The position numbers and the translations under genes were made by a program. Positions 17,899 through 27,206 of a DNA stretch of 64,000 bases are shown one piece after another. The stretch is from a bacterium. Lineage in GTDB: Bacteria; Zhuqueibacterota; Zhuqueibacteria; Zhuqueibacterales; Geothermadaptataceae. The DNA lies in NCBI GenBank assembly GCA_024275575.1, contig JAJRYV010000075.1:1-64000 (forward strand), written 5' to 3'. Under the pieces are notes generated by a model. It saw only the letters and a list, made by a program, of their open reading frames with translations. It was not told where the DNA came from and searched no databases. The number at the start of each line of letters is the position of its first letter. The first letter of the stretch is position 1.

Positions 17899-18594
17899 AT
17901 GATTTTTTCTGCAAACCGGCCGGAGTATTTTCCGGGTTTTTATTTCTGGGCAAAAATGATTCGTGCAAATTCGATGCTCATCGCAGATGATTTGCAATTC
18001 ACTTCCAAATCCGGACTGAACCGCTGCGCCATCAAAACCGGTGCTGGGGAAAAATGGCTGACGATTCCGTTGCTGAGCAAAGGAAAGGCGCAGCAAAAAA
18101 TCTGCGAAGTCCGCATCAATAATGCCCAGAACTGGCGCCAAAAACACTGGAAATCGCTGCTGGTCAATTATAAAAATGCCGCATATTTTGAAAAGTATGA
18201 TTTGGCACTGGAGCGTCTGTTCACCAAAAACTGGACCTTTCTCATCGATTTCAACCTCGAAATCATACAGCTCCTGCAAAAAGAGCTGGCAATTTCCTGC
18301 GTACTCAAATTGAGTTCAGAGCTGGCTTGCGCAGAAAAAGGCGCTGCACTGAATCGGGCATGGGCAAAAGAACTCGGGGCCGGGGTCTATTTGGCCGAAG
18401 AAAAGATGCGGATGTACTTAGAGAAAAACAGCGGGAAATTACAAGGGGTTGATTTGCAGTTTTTAAAGTTGCAGCAAAAAATATATTATCAGCAATTTCA
18501 GGGGTTTATTCCATCACTTTCGGTGATTGATCTGCTTTTTAACGAGGGCGATAACGCACGTACGATCATTGAAAAAATGATCATTATTGCCTAA
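17899..18594 (+). CDS. WbqC-family protein
   Basis: About 231 aa, full length for the WbqC-like family, proteins linked to surface-polysaccharide clusters whose reaction is not well defined (an acyl- or amino-transfer role in modified sugars has been proposed). Typical landmarks: PEYFPGFYFWAKMIRANSMLIADDLQF at the start, NRCAIKTGAGEKWLTIPLLSKGKAQQKICEVRI, QNWRQKHWKSLLVNYKNAAYFEKY and KELGAGVYLAEE in place of the usual GxxxYLSG-like motif. I use the ATG at 17899 (MIFSANRPEYFPGF); the upstream TTG at 17884 adds five residues of repeat-derived sequence. It overlaps the convergent TPR gene by 4 bases. Confidence 0.85.
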   Translation: MIFSANRPEYFPGFYFWAKMIRANSMLIADDLQFTSKSGLNRCAIKTGAGEKWLTIPLLSKGKAQQKICEVRINNAQNWRQKHWKSLLVNYKNAAYFEKYDLALERLFTKNWTFLIDFNLEIIQLLQKELAISCVLKLSSELACAEKGAALNRAWAKELGAGVYLAEEKMRMYLEKNSGKLQGVDLQFLKLQQKIYYQQFQGFIPSLSVIDLLFNEGDNARTIIEKMIIIA

Positions 18595-19418
18595 GCACGA
18601 TCGATCTTGCGTAAGTAGCGCTGTGCAGTTGCCAGAACCGATTGCCGTTCCTTTGTCTCGAGTACGCGCATAAATTCATCACCGGCCAAAACGTTTTTGC
18701 CCGCCCGGAAAAGTGCGATGCCAACCATCAACCTGGCTTCACCCGCTTTTGGTGTTCGCGGAAACATGGCAACTTTTTCATATTCGACAACAGCCTGCCA
18801 ATAGGCGCCCATGGCGAAATACGCATCCCCGATCCAGTGCTGTGCCTGGCCGGCCAGCGGATGTCGTTGATTGAACTGTAAAAGTGACCGTAATATTTTA
18901 ATCGCTTCACTGTAATGCTGCCGGTAATATAATGCGACGGCTTTTTTATAAAGTGGATCAAATTGCAAAACCGGCGGGCGTTTGGCGCGGCGAAACGTTT
19001 TTTTTACACGCAGCTTTCGTGATGCCCGATTTTCATTATTTTTCAATTTTGCCTGTTTGCGGGCAGCCGGTTTAAACTTGTTTGCGGGATTGATTCGCCT
19101 CAGTGTGCCGTTATTTACAGATAAATAATCAACGCTTGCCAGTGAGCGATCCCCTGCGAGCTGGGCTGTTTGCAACATTTCTTTCTGCATTATTTTGCTC
19201 AGGCGTGCTATATTTGACAGGTTATCAGCAGTATCCTCATCGTGTGCTACCATTTCGGAAAATTGATAAAAATCCTGACTATCAACGCTTTTCTTTGCCA
19301 TGTCTTCGCTAAAGTAGGCTTTTCTCGTCAGATGCATGCTACAACGCGGGAATATGGTTAATGCCATCAAACTCAGGCTCATGAGTAAGCCGGTAATCTT
19401 TTTTTGTGATGCAGTCAT
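18591..19418 (-). CDS. CpoB/YbgF-like tetratricopeptide lipoprotein
   Basis: 275 aa. The N-terminal signal peptide ends at a Cys (ALTIFPRC), an imperfect lipobox. A low-complexity basic linker (residues ~100-150, KFKPAARKQAKLKNNENRASRKLRVKKTFRRAKRPP) leads to three TPR-like units in the last ~120 residues: DPLYKKAVALYYRQHYSEAIKILRSLL, HPLAGQAQHWIGDAYFAMGAYWQAVVEYEKVA, and GEARLMVGIALFRAGKNVLAGDEFMRVLE, the pattern of CpoB (YbgF), which links the Tol-Pal system with cell-wall synthesis. No tol or pal genes are nearby, so the CpoB role is only suggested. Convergent with WbqC. Confidence 0.72.
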   Translation of the reverse strand: MTASQKKITGLLMSLSLMALTIFPRCSMHLTRKAYFSEDMAKKSVDSQDFYQFSEMVAHDEDTADNLSNIARLSKIMQKEMLQTAQLAGDRSLASVDYLSVNNGTLRRINPANKFKPAARKQAKLKNNENRASRKLRVKKTFRRAKRPPVLQFDPLYKKAVALYYRQHYSEAIKILRSLLQFNQRHPLAGQAQHWIGDAYFAMGAYWQAVVEYEKVAMFPRTPKAGEARLMVGIALFRAGKNVLAGDEFMRVLETKERQSVLATAQRYLRKIDRA

Positions 19419-19681
19419 TTTATCGATCCATGATTAACATACTCTAAAAGTTGCGCAGGGAAGCGTTATTATTTTCAAAATTGAACAGGCAATTAAAATG
19501 CCAAATAAATTAGGTGTTATGGCACATGAAAAAAAGCTGAAATAATTCCGGATCGTTGCTCAAACCGGATGGTGATTTTACTATTTTCAGAATGTTATAA
19601 ATCGACTGGGGAATCTCGGTAGTTGCTATTTCGAAATTCAGAGACAAACTGGTTACAGTCTCGTATTTTCCTGTCTGATCT

Positions 19682-21151
19682 TTATTTTAATAAAAACCTA
19701 AAAATAATCGGGGCGAGGAAATAGACCAGGGCAGTTACGAGAAAGATAAAAAGGATATTCAGCGAGATGCCGGCACGCATCATCTGGTTGATGGAAAATT
19801 TACCCCCGGCGTAAACGATGGCATTGGGAGGTGTTGCTACCGGCAACATGAAAGCGCAACTGGCCGAAATAGCGGCAGGTATGGCAAGGAGTAGTGGGTT
19901 TTGCTGCAGGCCAATGGCGACTGAGGCCATGATCGGTAAAAATGCAGCGGTTGTTGCCGTGTTGCTGGTGAGTTCCGTTAAAAAAATGATCACCGTTGTG
20001 ACGAGAAGAATAAACAGAATGATGGGTAAAAAATGGAGAAATTGCAACTGATTGCCAATCCAGTCGGCAAGCCCGGTTTCTTTGATAGCGCCGGCGAGAG
20101 ACAAACCACCGCCGAAAAGAATCAGAACACCCCAGGGCAGATCGCGCATGCTCGACCATTGCAGTAAAAATCTGTTTTGTTTCAGGTTTACCGGAATGAC
20201 AAAGAGCACGATTGCGCCCGCCATTGCGATGCCGGTATCGGAAACAAGCGGCAAAACATGATTAATCGCCGGACGGCTGATCCAGGCCAGGGCGACAAGC
20301 GAAAACACAAGGGCAATAATTTTTTCTTCCCGTGCGATCGGGCCAAGTTTTTCCAGCTCCTCGTCGATAACGGTCTGGCCGACTCCGAGATCGGTGATTT
20401 CAATTTTGAAAACAAATTTTGTTAACAAGACAAAAACCAGCGGCAGACCGAGGAGAACCACCGGCACGCCGATCAGCATCCATTGACCAAAGCCGATTTG
20501 CATGTTGTATGATTCGTTCATGAAGCCGGCGAGCAATGCGTTCGGTGGTGTGCCGATCAGCGTGCCGATACCACCGATGCTGCAGGCATAAGCAATGCCG
20601 AGTAACAAAGCAACGGCAAAATTATCGAAATTCTTGCTGCTCTGAGAATTACTACGACTTGCCGTGAGTTCGATTACCGGCAATGCGATCGGTAACATCA
20701 TCATCGCTGTGGCTGTATTGCTCACCCACATGCTCAAAAAGCCAGCAGCAATCATAAATCCCGCAATAATCTGTCGCGGACTTGTACCGATTTTACGGAT
20801 GATGAACAAAGCGATACGTTTATGCAGATTCCATTCCCGCATGGCCAGGGCCAGAATAAATCCGCCAAGAAACAGGTAAATCAACGGGTGGGCATAGGGT
20901 TGCGTGGCGGCTTTAATCGATCGCACACCGAAAAGCGGCAGCAAAACGATGGGTAAAATAGCGGTAACCGGAATGGGGATGGGTTCTGTCATCCACCAGA
21001 TTGCCATAAATATGGCGATTGCCGCAGTGCGCCACGCTTCCGGGCTCATGCCTTGTGGTGTCGGCAAAATCAGCAGGATGATGAATACGAGAGGGCCGGC
21101 TGCCAGGCCGGCTGTTTTACGATTGCCGAATATCGTTTTACTTTTTCCCAT
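19682..21151 (-). CDS. SLC13/DASS-family sodium-coupled anion (dicarboxylate) transporter
   Basis: 489 aa inner-membrane symporter for C4-dicarboxylates, citrate or sulphate. Two SNT motifs that form the sodium/substrate sites are present in inverted-repeat halves: WVSNTATAMMMLPIALPV and LTSNTATTAAFLPIMASV. Other signatures are WWMTEPIPIPVTAILPIVLLP, LFLGGFILALAMREWNLHKRIAL, GIAYACSIGGIGTLIGTPPNALLAGF and the late ISASCAFMLPVATPPNAIVY. About 11 helices or hairpins. AAGGATAAA precedes the ATG. Alone between the TPR gene (263-nt gap) and the divergent propeller gene. Substrate not decidable from sequence. Confidence 0.92.
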   Translation of the reverse strand: MGKSKTIFGNRKTAGLAAGPLVFIILLILPTPQGMSPEAWRTAAIAIFMAIWWMTEPIPIPVTAILPIVLLPLFGVRSIKAATQPYAHPLIYLFLGGFILALAMREWNLHKRIALFIIRKIGTSPRQIIAGFMIAAGFLSMWVSNTATAMMMLPIALPVIELTASRSNSQSSKNFDNFAVALLLGIAYACSIGGIGTLIGTPPNALLAGFMNESYNMQIGFGQWMLIGVPVVLLGLPLVFVLLTKFVFKIEITDLGVGQTVIDEELEKLGPIAREEKIIALVFSLVALAWISRPAINHVLPLVSDTGIAMAGAIVLFVIPVNLKQNRFLLQWSSMRDLPWGVLILFGGGLSLAGAIKETGLADWIGNQLQFLHFLPIILFILLVTTVIIFLTELTSNTATTAAFLPIMASVAIGLQQNPLLLAIPAAISASCAFMLPVATPPNAIVYAGGKFSINQMMRAGISLNILFIFLVTALVYFLAPIIFRFLLK

Positions 21152-21465
21152 TTTATCCTTCTTCCAGTTGTTGCTGCAAAAAGCTTCTGCGCGTATTGCT
21201 GCGCGGGCACATAACTCGATTTAAATAATAATTGTAAATACTGAAGATTGCAAGATGGAAATGATAAACCTGTTAATTGTCAGTTCACCCCACAAGTCGT
21301 TGCCAGCAACGTATGATTTTCCGGCACTGCATTTGCCAGAAACACTGTTCTTTTTACTGTGATGGGTCGATATCCAGCATTAAATCCATCAAACCGGCAT
21401 ATCGATTACACATCCGAAAGTAAAAATTGTAAGCAAGCATCTCATTTTTAAAAAGGCGGGGAAAG
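21152..21465. other. Divergent intergenic region
   Basis: 314 bases between the start of the SLC13 gene (minus) and the propeller gene (plus). It should contain both promoters. It is AT-rich in 21215-21260 and 21425-21455, but I could not pick a promoter with two good boxes. No repeat or RNA is recognised. Confidence 0.4.
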
Positions 21466-24009
21466 ATGATTCCCAAAAAGATACAAAAGGCATTGATTAT
21501 TTTTTTATGGCTTTGCACGGGCAGCATCAATGGCGGCACGACGATAACAATGTTCAAAGCTGATTTGCAACGCACGGGATACACTGACGCATGGATACCA
21601 ACGAGCAACGTGCATGAAAAATGGCAGGTGAAAATCGTTGAGCCGGGCGAGGAAAATCATGGTGAAACTTTGGGCACCTCACAGGTTATCGTCGCCAATA
21701 ATGTGGTTTATGTACGCTGGATCGATCGCGTTTATGCTTTTAATAAGAGCGACGGCAGCGCCTATTGGCCTGCACACTATCAGAACACAGCTCTCGCCGC
21801 CGGAGATTTGGGATTAACCTATGCGGACGGCATGCTCTTTTTGCCCGGCGCCAACGGCAAATTGATCGCCATCAGCGCTGTTGACAAATCGGAAATCTGG
21901 CAATACTCAGGTTCCGGTGGTGGTAAATCGTGGAGCGCCATCGTCGAGGGTGAAAACCTTTTTTATGTTGCGGGCAAAAGCCTGTTCTGTTTGGATAAAT
22001 CTACCGGGCAAAAAAAATGGGTCTACTCAAACGATCAAACCGGCGTGTTGGCACATGTGGCAAAACAGGGCAATACGCTGGTCTATCCAACCGCTGCTTC
22101 CTATGTCGAATCCAATCCCGTCGCCACAACGCTGGTTGCTGTCGATGCAAATAGCGGCAAGCTCCTGTGGCAAAAAAATGCTGTTGATATTCGCATGACC
22201 ATCGCTCTTGCCGGCAACTACGTGCTCACCGGCACCCTCGGGCAGACACATGCTTACAACCTTGCCGACGGCAGTCCGGCGTGGTCCAGCTTCGGCTCGC
22301 GCAAAATTGAACCCAATCAGGGGGGGGGCGGCATTGCTGTTTCAGCGCAGGATCAGATTTACGTTGCCTTGAGCGACGGTGTGAAAGAAGAGCGTGGCGG
22401 CGCTTACGGTTTTTCGACAAATAATGAAATCTGGTGGGCGACATTCAGCCGGGAATTTATGACGAAATACGGCAACCGCACCGACCCCTGGGCCTGTGCA
22501 CCGGTGATCGGCAAAACCGCTGATAAAAAACTGGTCTGCGGCATCGATAAATACGGCGCGCTGATTTTCAATAACCTGGAAACCGGCAATACCGTCCTCG
22601 AATATCATTTTTACCGTGGCGATCAGGAAAGGATTTCACGTTATGGTTATAAAACCTATTGCTCCCCCGCCCTCGTCGATGGTGAAATTTTCATCGCTCT
22701 TGGTGACGGAAAAGTATACTGTCTTGCCGGTGATATCCAAAAATCCAGCTTGTCGGGCTCAGGAACCTGGACAAAGCAGCCCATACCGCAAGGCATGGAA
22801 ACCCTCTTCGATGTGAGTTTTACAAACGTTAAAAATGGTTTGGCCTCGGCAAAAGGCAGGGTTTTGCGCACAACTGACGGCGGTGTTTCGTGGAGCGAAG
22901 TGAAAACCAGCGGCATGAAGAACTGGATTTACGGCCTGACTCACAAACCCGGTGGGAGCGCCGTAGCCGTTGGACAATACGGCGCATTTCTCAACAGCAG
23001 CAGCGGGATTTCGTGGAATGCCGGGGCGACTAACGCAGAAAAACATGCAGGCCGTGCTATCTTTTTCCTCGATGACGATTTCGGCTGGTTTGTCGGCCAT
23101 AATGGCTATATTTTCAAATCGGAAAATGGCGGTGCGAGCTGGCAAAAAATCCAGGGTACCGGTGATGATAATGACCTGGTATTTGCGATGGATTACGAAG
23201 ACATCGCTTTTGCCGGTAGCCAAACCGGTCTTGCAGTCGGTATGCGCGGCTTAATTTCCCGCTCGGAAAACGGTGGCAATACGTGGAAGACTATTGATGC
23301 CGGTTGGGCTGTCAGTGAAACAAATGACGATTTTTTCGCTGTCGATTTCGCCGATCAGAATACGGCTGTGGCCGTCGGTGCGCTAGGCCTTATTCGCAAA
23401 AGCACGGACACAGGAAAAACATGGCGCACGATCAATTCTCCGGTTTCATTTACTTTGTATGATATTGAATTTATCGATACTAAACAGGCTTATATCGCCG
23501 GGACGTTCGGTACAATTTTGTTCACTACTGATGGCGGAGAAACCTGGAATATCCAGCCAACCGGCACGGTAGACCCGTTTTTTCGTCTCGCTTTTACCGA
23601 CGCTTCCCATGGCTGGGCGGTGGGCGCCGTAGGCGCTGAAGGTTTTATCATGCGGACCTCCCAATCCGGACAAACAGCGGTGGGTGAGCTGCTGCTGCCG
23701 GATAAACAGGAATACCATCTTTCAAATGCTTACCCAAACCCATTTTCACTACGGACGCCGGGCAATGCTGTAAAACAAATTCAGATCGAATTTGAATTAC
23801 CGCAGCCGACAGAAGTCAGGATTGCGGTTTTTAATATTTTAGGGCAACGAATCAGGACACTTTTACATGGGCAGAGAACAAATGGCTCACATAAGATTTT
23901 CTGGGATGGCCGCGATGATCAACTGCAATTGGTGAGTCCGGGGATTTATTTTTTTCAAATGGCTGTGGGCAATGCAACACGGGTACAACGTGTTTTACTG
24001 CTCGATTAA
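21466..24009 (+). CDS. Secreted PQQ-like / YCF48-like beta-propeller protein with C-terminal sorting domain
   Basis: 847 aa, exported: signal peptide MIPKKIQKALIIFLWLCTGSINGG. Residues ~30-430 are PQQ-type propeller repeats (LVAVDANSGKLLWQKNA, LFCLDKSTGQKKWVYS, VYCLAG). Residues ~440-740 are YCF48/BNR-type repeats (VLRTTDGGVSWSEVK, IFKSENGGASWQKIQ, ISRSENGGNTWKTID, IRKSTDTGKTWRTI, ILFTTDGGETWNIQ). The last ~100 residues (LSNAYPNPFSLRTPG...VRIAVFNILGQRIRTL...GSHKIFWDGRD...VSPGIYFFQMAVGNATRVQRVLLLD) form the FlgD-like/type IX-like C-terminal module seen on surface or secreted proteins of the FCB group. Probably surface-displayed; no enzyme site seen. GGGGAAAG precedes the ATG and a strong terminator follows. 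Confidence 0.85.
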   Translation: MIPKKIQKALIIFLWLCTGSINGGTTITMFKADLQRTGYTDAWIPTSNVHEKWQVKIVEPGEENHGETLGTSQVIVANNVVYVRWIDRVYAFNKSDGSAYWPAHYQNTALAAGDLGLTYADGMLFLPGANGKLIAISAVDKSEIWQYSGSGGGKSWSAIVEGENLFYVAGKSLFCLDKSTGQKKWVYSNDQTGVLAHVAKQGNTLVYPTAASYVESNPVATTLVAVDANSGKLLWQKNAVDIRMTIALAGNYVLTGTLGQTHAYNLADGSPAWSSFGSRKIEPNQGGGGIAVSAQDQIYVALSDGVKEERGGAYGFSTNNEIWWATFSREFMTKYGNRTDPWACAPVIGKTADKKLVCGIDKYGALIFNNLETGNTVLEYHFYRGDQERISRYGYKTYCSPALVDGEIFIALGDGKVYCLAGDIQKSSLSGSGTWTKQPIPQGMETLFDVSFTNVKNGLASAKGRVLRTTDGGVSWSEVKTSGMKNWIYGLTHKPGGSAVAVGQYGAFLNSSSGISWNAGATNAEKHAGRAIFFLDDDFGWFVGHNGYIFKSENGGASWQKIQGTGDDNDLVFAMDYEDIAFAGSQTGLAVGMRGLISRSENGGNTWKTIDAGWAVSETNDDFFAVDFADQNTAVAVGALGLIRKSTDTGKTWRTINSPVSFTLYDIEFIDTKQAYIAGTFGTILFTTDGGETWNIQPTGTVDPFFRLAFTDASHGWAVGAVGAEGFIMRTSQSGQTAVGELLLPDKQEYHLSNAYPNPFSLRTPGNAVKQIQIEFELPQPTEVRIAVFNILGQRIRTLLHGQRTNGSHKIFWDGRDDQLQLVSPGIYFFQMAVGNATRVQRVLLLD

Positions 24010-24033
24010 AAAGCATTTTATCTGTTGAAGCGC

Positions 24034-24079
24034 AGAGCGGGATGGACGTTAGATTTTTGTTCATCTCGCTCTTTTTTTT
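24034..24079 (+). terminator. Rho-independent terminator after the propeller gene
   Basis: Stem AGAGCGGGATGGA / TTCATCTCGCTCT (13 bp with G-T pairs), loop ~13 nt, followed by eight or nine T residues. It lies 25 nt after the stop codon. Confidence 0.8.
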
Positions 24080-24106
24080 GGGGGAAACAATATCGCAGAA
24101 TTAAAT

Positions 24107-24589
24107 TCAGCGAAAGAGGTGTCTTGCCAGTTCATAAGCGGCGATGCCAAAAGCCACACTCACGTTGAGGCTCACTTTTTCACCACGCATCGGCAAATCC
24201 CGGACTTCATCGCAGGAGTCTAAAATTTCATCATCGAGACCGTAAAACTCATTACCGATGACCAACGCCGTTTTCTTCCCCGGCATAAAATCCGCCAGTG
24301 GTTCGCTGCTTTCGTTGCATTCGAGGGCAATAATTCGATAGCCGTGCCGGCGCAATTCCGCAATGACCTGCAGCGTATTTTCTTCATATTTCCAGGGTAC
24401 GGATTCTTCGGCGCCGAGCGCGGATTTACGAATTTCCGCCCGTGGTGGCCGCGCGGTGATACCGCACAAAATCAGCCCCCCAAATCCGGCACCATCAGCC
24501 GCGCGAAAAATAGCACCAACATTATGCAGGCTGCGAATATTATCAACGACACCGACGAGCGGCGGGTTTTTTGTCGGCCAGGATTTCAC
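24107..24589 (-). CDS. TrmH/SpoU-family RNA 2'-O-methyltransferase
   Basis: 160 aa SPOUT methyltransferase that uses S-adenosylmethionine on the 2'-OH of tRNA or rRNA. Motif 1: VGVVDNIRSLHNVGAIFRAADGAGFGGLILCGITARPP (N-R-x-x-x-N-x-G-x-x-x-R). Motif 2: KTALVIGNEFYGLDDEILDSCD. Motif 3: LPMRGEKVSLNVSVAFGIAAYELAR, the trefoil knot. It lacks the N-terminal substrate-binding domain of RlmB/TrmH relatives, so it is the short form. The start is GTG with GAGA upstream. No firm target. Confidence 0.88.
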   Translation of the reverse strand: MKSWPTKNPPLVGVVDNIRSLHNVGAIFRAADGAGFGGLILCGITARPPRAEIRKSALGAEESVPWKYEENTLQVIAELRRHGYRIIALECNESSEPLADFMPGKKTALVIGNEFYGLDDEILDSCDEVRDLPMRGEKVSLNVSVAFGIAAYELARHLFR

Positions 24590-24677
24590 TTTTTATCTCG
24601 AAATGACAATGTGAAAGTTGGGGTGTAGGAGATAATTGATTTGTCTTTCTGTTTTCTACCATCAACTATTTAATAAT

Positions 24678-24884
24678 TCAGATTTCACTTGTTTGTTTTG
24701 GGATAGTTTTATTTATATCGTGTCCCTTCTTATCTGCACCGTCGTCAGTGCTATTCGAAGGATTCAGAGCACAGTCACAACAAAATGATTTATCCTGTTT
24801 GTTGAAAAGAGGATAGATCATTTTAATGAAAAAATAATAAACAGCCCATGCAAAAATCAGAAATGTGATAATTGTCTGTATCAT
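24678..24884 (-). CDS. FeoB-associated Cys-rich membrane peptide
   Basis: 68 aa: one N-terminal membrane helix (IITFLIFAWAVYYFFIKMIYPLF) followed by a short cytoplasmic tail with the cysteine cluster SFCCDC and a polar end. This is the layout of the small Cys-rich proteins encoded after feoB in many bacteria, thought to aid ferrous-iron transport in the place of FeoC. AGAGG precedes the ATG. It begins 8 nt after the feoB stop on the same strand, so it is the last gene of the feo operon. Confidence 0.75.
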   Translation of the reverse strand: MIQTIITFLIFAWAVYYFFIKMIYPLFNKQDKSFCCDCALNPSNSTDDGADKKGHDINKTIPKQTSEI

Positions 24885-24892
24885 AAAAACCT

Positions 24893-26902
24893 CTACGTAA
24901 AACCAAGAAGCGTTCCGAGTTGAAAGACGATAAATGACCCGCTATACGCCAGGATGAGCATGTAAAAGAAAAGCGCGACCGGCCACCGCCAGGTATTTGT
25001 CTCGCGTCGAATGATGGCCAGAGTGGAGACGCACTGGCAGGCGAGCACAAAAAAGACCATCAGTGAAATTGCCGTCAGTGGCGTAAATACCGGTTTTCCG
25101 GTCTCGGGATTAATGTCCTGCTGCATCGCCTGTCGCAGACCGATCGAGGTCCCATCGGCATCCTGAATATTATAAAGGGTGCCGAGCGTGCTCACCATCA
25201 CCTCCCTTGCCGCAAACGAGGTGACCAGGCCGACACCGATTTTCCAGTCAAATCCCAATGGTTTTATAACCGGTTCAATAAAATGTCCGATCTGCCCGGC
25301 ATAGGATTGATCTATCCTGTGTGAGTTCGGGTGTTTTTCATCACGCGGATAAGTTGCAAGAAACCATAAAATAACGGTGATGGAAAGAATGATTTTACCG
25401 GCATTTTTTACAAAAGTGCGGCCGGCTTCATAAACACGTAAAAAAATAAAACGCCATACCGGTATTCGGTAAGGCGGCAATTCCATGATGAAATTCGAGA
25501 TCTGTCCTTTTACAACAAATTTCCCCAAAATCATGGCAGAGAAAATGCTGATGACCACACCGAGCATGTACAGGCATAAAAGTGTAAAGGCCGGCAGGTA
25601 AAAAATTCCGCCAAACCAGATCGGTGGAATAAACGCGCCGATCATCAGGGTGTAAACCGGCAACCGGGCACTACAGCTCATAAACGGCGCCACGAGTATG
25701 GTGATCAGGCGGTCGCGGGTATTGTGAATAGTTCTCGCCGCCATAATTCCCGGAATAGCACAGGCGAACGAACTCAGCAAAGGAATCACCGACTGACCGC
25801 TCAGCCCGATGCGTGCCATTGCCCGATCTAAAATAAAAGCCACTCGCGACAGGTAACCACTGTCTTCAAGCACGGAAACAAACAGAAAGAGTAGCATGAT
25901 CTGAGGCAGAAAAACCAGCACTGCTCCCACGCCGGCGATAACGCCGTCAACCAGTAAATCTCGTAACATACCCACTGCCATGTTTTGCCGCACCAGTTCA
26001 CCCAATCCTGTGATCATATTTTCAATCCAGATCATCGGGAGCTCTGACCATGAGTAAACCGTCTGAAATATTGCACTCAAAACCACAAACATGATGACCG
26101 GACCGAGAAATCTATGGGTCAGAAACCGGTCGATCTTGTCGTTGAGAGAACTTTTCGTCGAAGCAGGATAGCTGATAATCAGGTTGACGATTTTATCGAT
26201 GGCTGCGTAACGAGCCTGAATTGCGAGTTGTTCCTGTGGTTTATCACTCTCCGAATTATTTTCGTTTATCGACCGGGCGAGAGGGGTGAGTACGTCATTT
26301 GCCGTTGTTTCATGGATAGGAATAAGGGGACGGCCGGGTTTAATTTCCTTTTTCGCCAGTTGAACCAGAGCATCGCGCAATTCAGCAATTCCGATATCAT
26401 TTTTGGCAACCGCCGGAATGACGGGAATATTCAGCGTTTCCACCAGCAAATCGATGTCGATTTTTATCCCTTCTTTGTGGGCGACATCCATCATATTGAG
26501 CACTAAAATTGTCGGAAGGCCTGTTTCGATAACCTGACTGCATAAATAAAGACCGCGCCCCAGATTGGTCGCATCAGCAGCAACGATGATAACATCGAGC
26601 GCCGGTTCGTGCTCAGATTTGCCCAGGATGATATCGGCTGCTATTTTTTCATCGAGGGAACGGGAGGTGAGGCTATATAAACCCGGGAGGTCCATTAACC
26701 GATAAACAGTGCCGGCGGTATCGATCAATTTCCCGGATTTGCGTTCCACGGTCACACCGGGATAGTTGGCGACTTTCTGATGTAGTCCGGTAAGCGCATT
26801 AAAAAGCGTGGTTTTCCCGCAGTTGGGATTTCCCACAAGAGCGGCGTTCAGTATTTTTTTTTCAGTATTGGCATGCTGTCTTTTATCAAATACTACGGCC
26901 AT
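24893..26902 (-). CDS. feoB: Ferrous iron transporter B
   Basis: 669 aa, GTP-dependent Fe(II) uptake protein of the inner membrane. N-terminal G domain: GNPNCGKTTLFNALTG (G1), VTVERKSG (switch I/G2), DLPGLYSLTSRS (G3), LNMMDVA (G4), then a helical GDI-like domain to about residue 250. The membrane part holds the Gate-type motifs: LPQIMLLFLFVSVLEDSGYLSRVAFILDR, SFACAIPGIMAARTI, FMSCSARLPVYTLMIGAF, and near the end TSFAAREVMVSTLGTLYNI and FFVLACQCVSTLAIIRRET. Five nt separate it from feoA, 8 nt from the Cys-rich peptide. Probably iron-repressed from the promoter upstream of the DtxR-type gene. Confidence 0.96.
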   Translation of the reverse strand: MAVVFDKRQHANTEKKILNAALVGNPNCGKTTLFNALTGLHQKVANYPGVTVERKSGKLIDTAGTVYRLMDLPGLYSLTSRSLDEKIAADIILGKSEHEPALDVIIVAADATNLGRGLYLCSQVIETGLPTILVLNMMDVAHKEGIKIDIDLLVETLNIPVIPAVAKNDIGIAELRDALVQLAKKEIKPGRPLIPIHETTANDVLTPLARSINENNSESDKPQEQLAIQARYAAIDKIVNLIISYPASTKSSLNDKIDRFLTHRFLGPVIMFVVLSAIFQTVYSWSELPMIWIENMITGLGELVRQNMAVGMLRDLLVDGVIAGVGAVLVFLPQIMLLFLFVSVLEDSGYLSRVAFILDRAMARIGLSGQSVIPLLSSFACAIPGIMAARTIHNTRDRLITILVAPFMSCSARLPVYTLMIGAFIPPIWFGGIFYLPAFTLLCLYMLGVVISIFSAMILGKFVVKGQISNFIMELPPYRIPVWRFIFLRVYEAGRTFVKNAGKIILSITVILWFLATYPRDEKHPNSHRIDQSYAGQIGHFIEPVIKPLGFDWKIGVGLVTSFAAREVMVSTLGTLYNIQDADGTSIGLRQAMQQDINPETGKPVFTPLTAISLMVFFVLACQCVSTLAIIRRETNTWRWPVALFFYMLILAYSGSFIVFQLGTLLGFT

Positions 26903-26907
26903 AAAAT

Positions 26908-27144
26908 CTAACTCGTGGAAACAGGTTCGGAAAGCAAAATTCGCCTGGCGAGGTTGCGGCGAAGCGAGAGATCGTAGCCGCGCAAACGAATTTGAATCGG
27001 GTCACCAAAAGGTGCGTTTTTGATAAATTTTATTCTGCTGCCGACGATTAATCCCATTTCAAGAAGGCGAATTTCATCTTCTATTTCATTTGCATAGCCA
27101 CAGATCACGGCTTCGTCTCCGGGGTTGAGATCATCCAGTGTCAT
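26908..27144 (-). CDS. feoA: Ferrous iron transport protein A
   Basis: 78 aa SH3-like cytoplasmic protein that supports FeoB. Conserved core: LDDLNPGDEAVICGY, RLLEMGLIVGSRIKFIKNAPFGDPIQIRLRGYDLSLRRNLARRI. Located between the DtxR-type regulator (62-nt gap) and feoB (5-nt gap), same strand, so part of one operon. Confidence 0.94.
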   Translation of the reverse strand: MTLDDLNPGDEAVICGYANEIEDEIRLLEMGLIVGSRIKFIKNAPFGDPIQIRLRGYDLSLRRNLARRILLSEPVSTS

Positions 27145-27206
27145 CTTGTTTCCTCATTTTCAATGATCGGTTCAGAATACATTGAGGTGCGATCCGGTTT
27201 ATATTT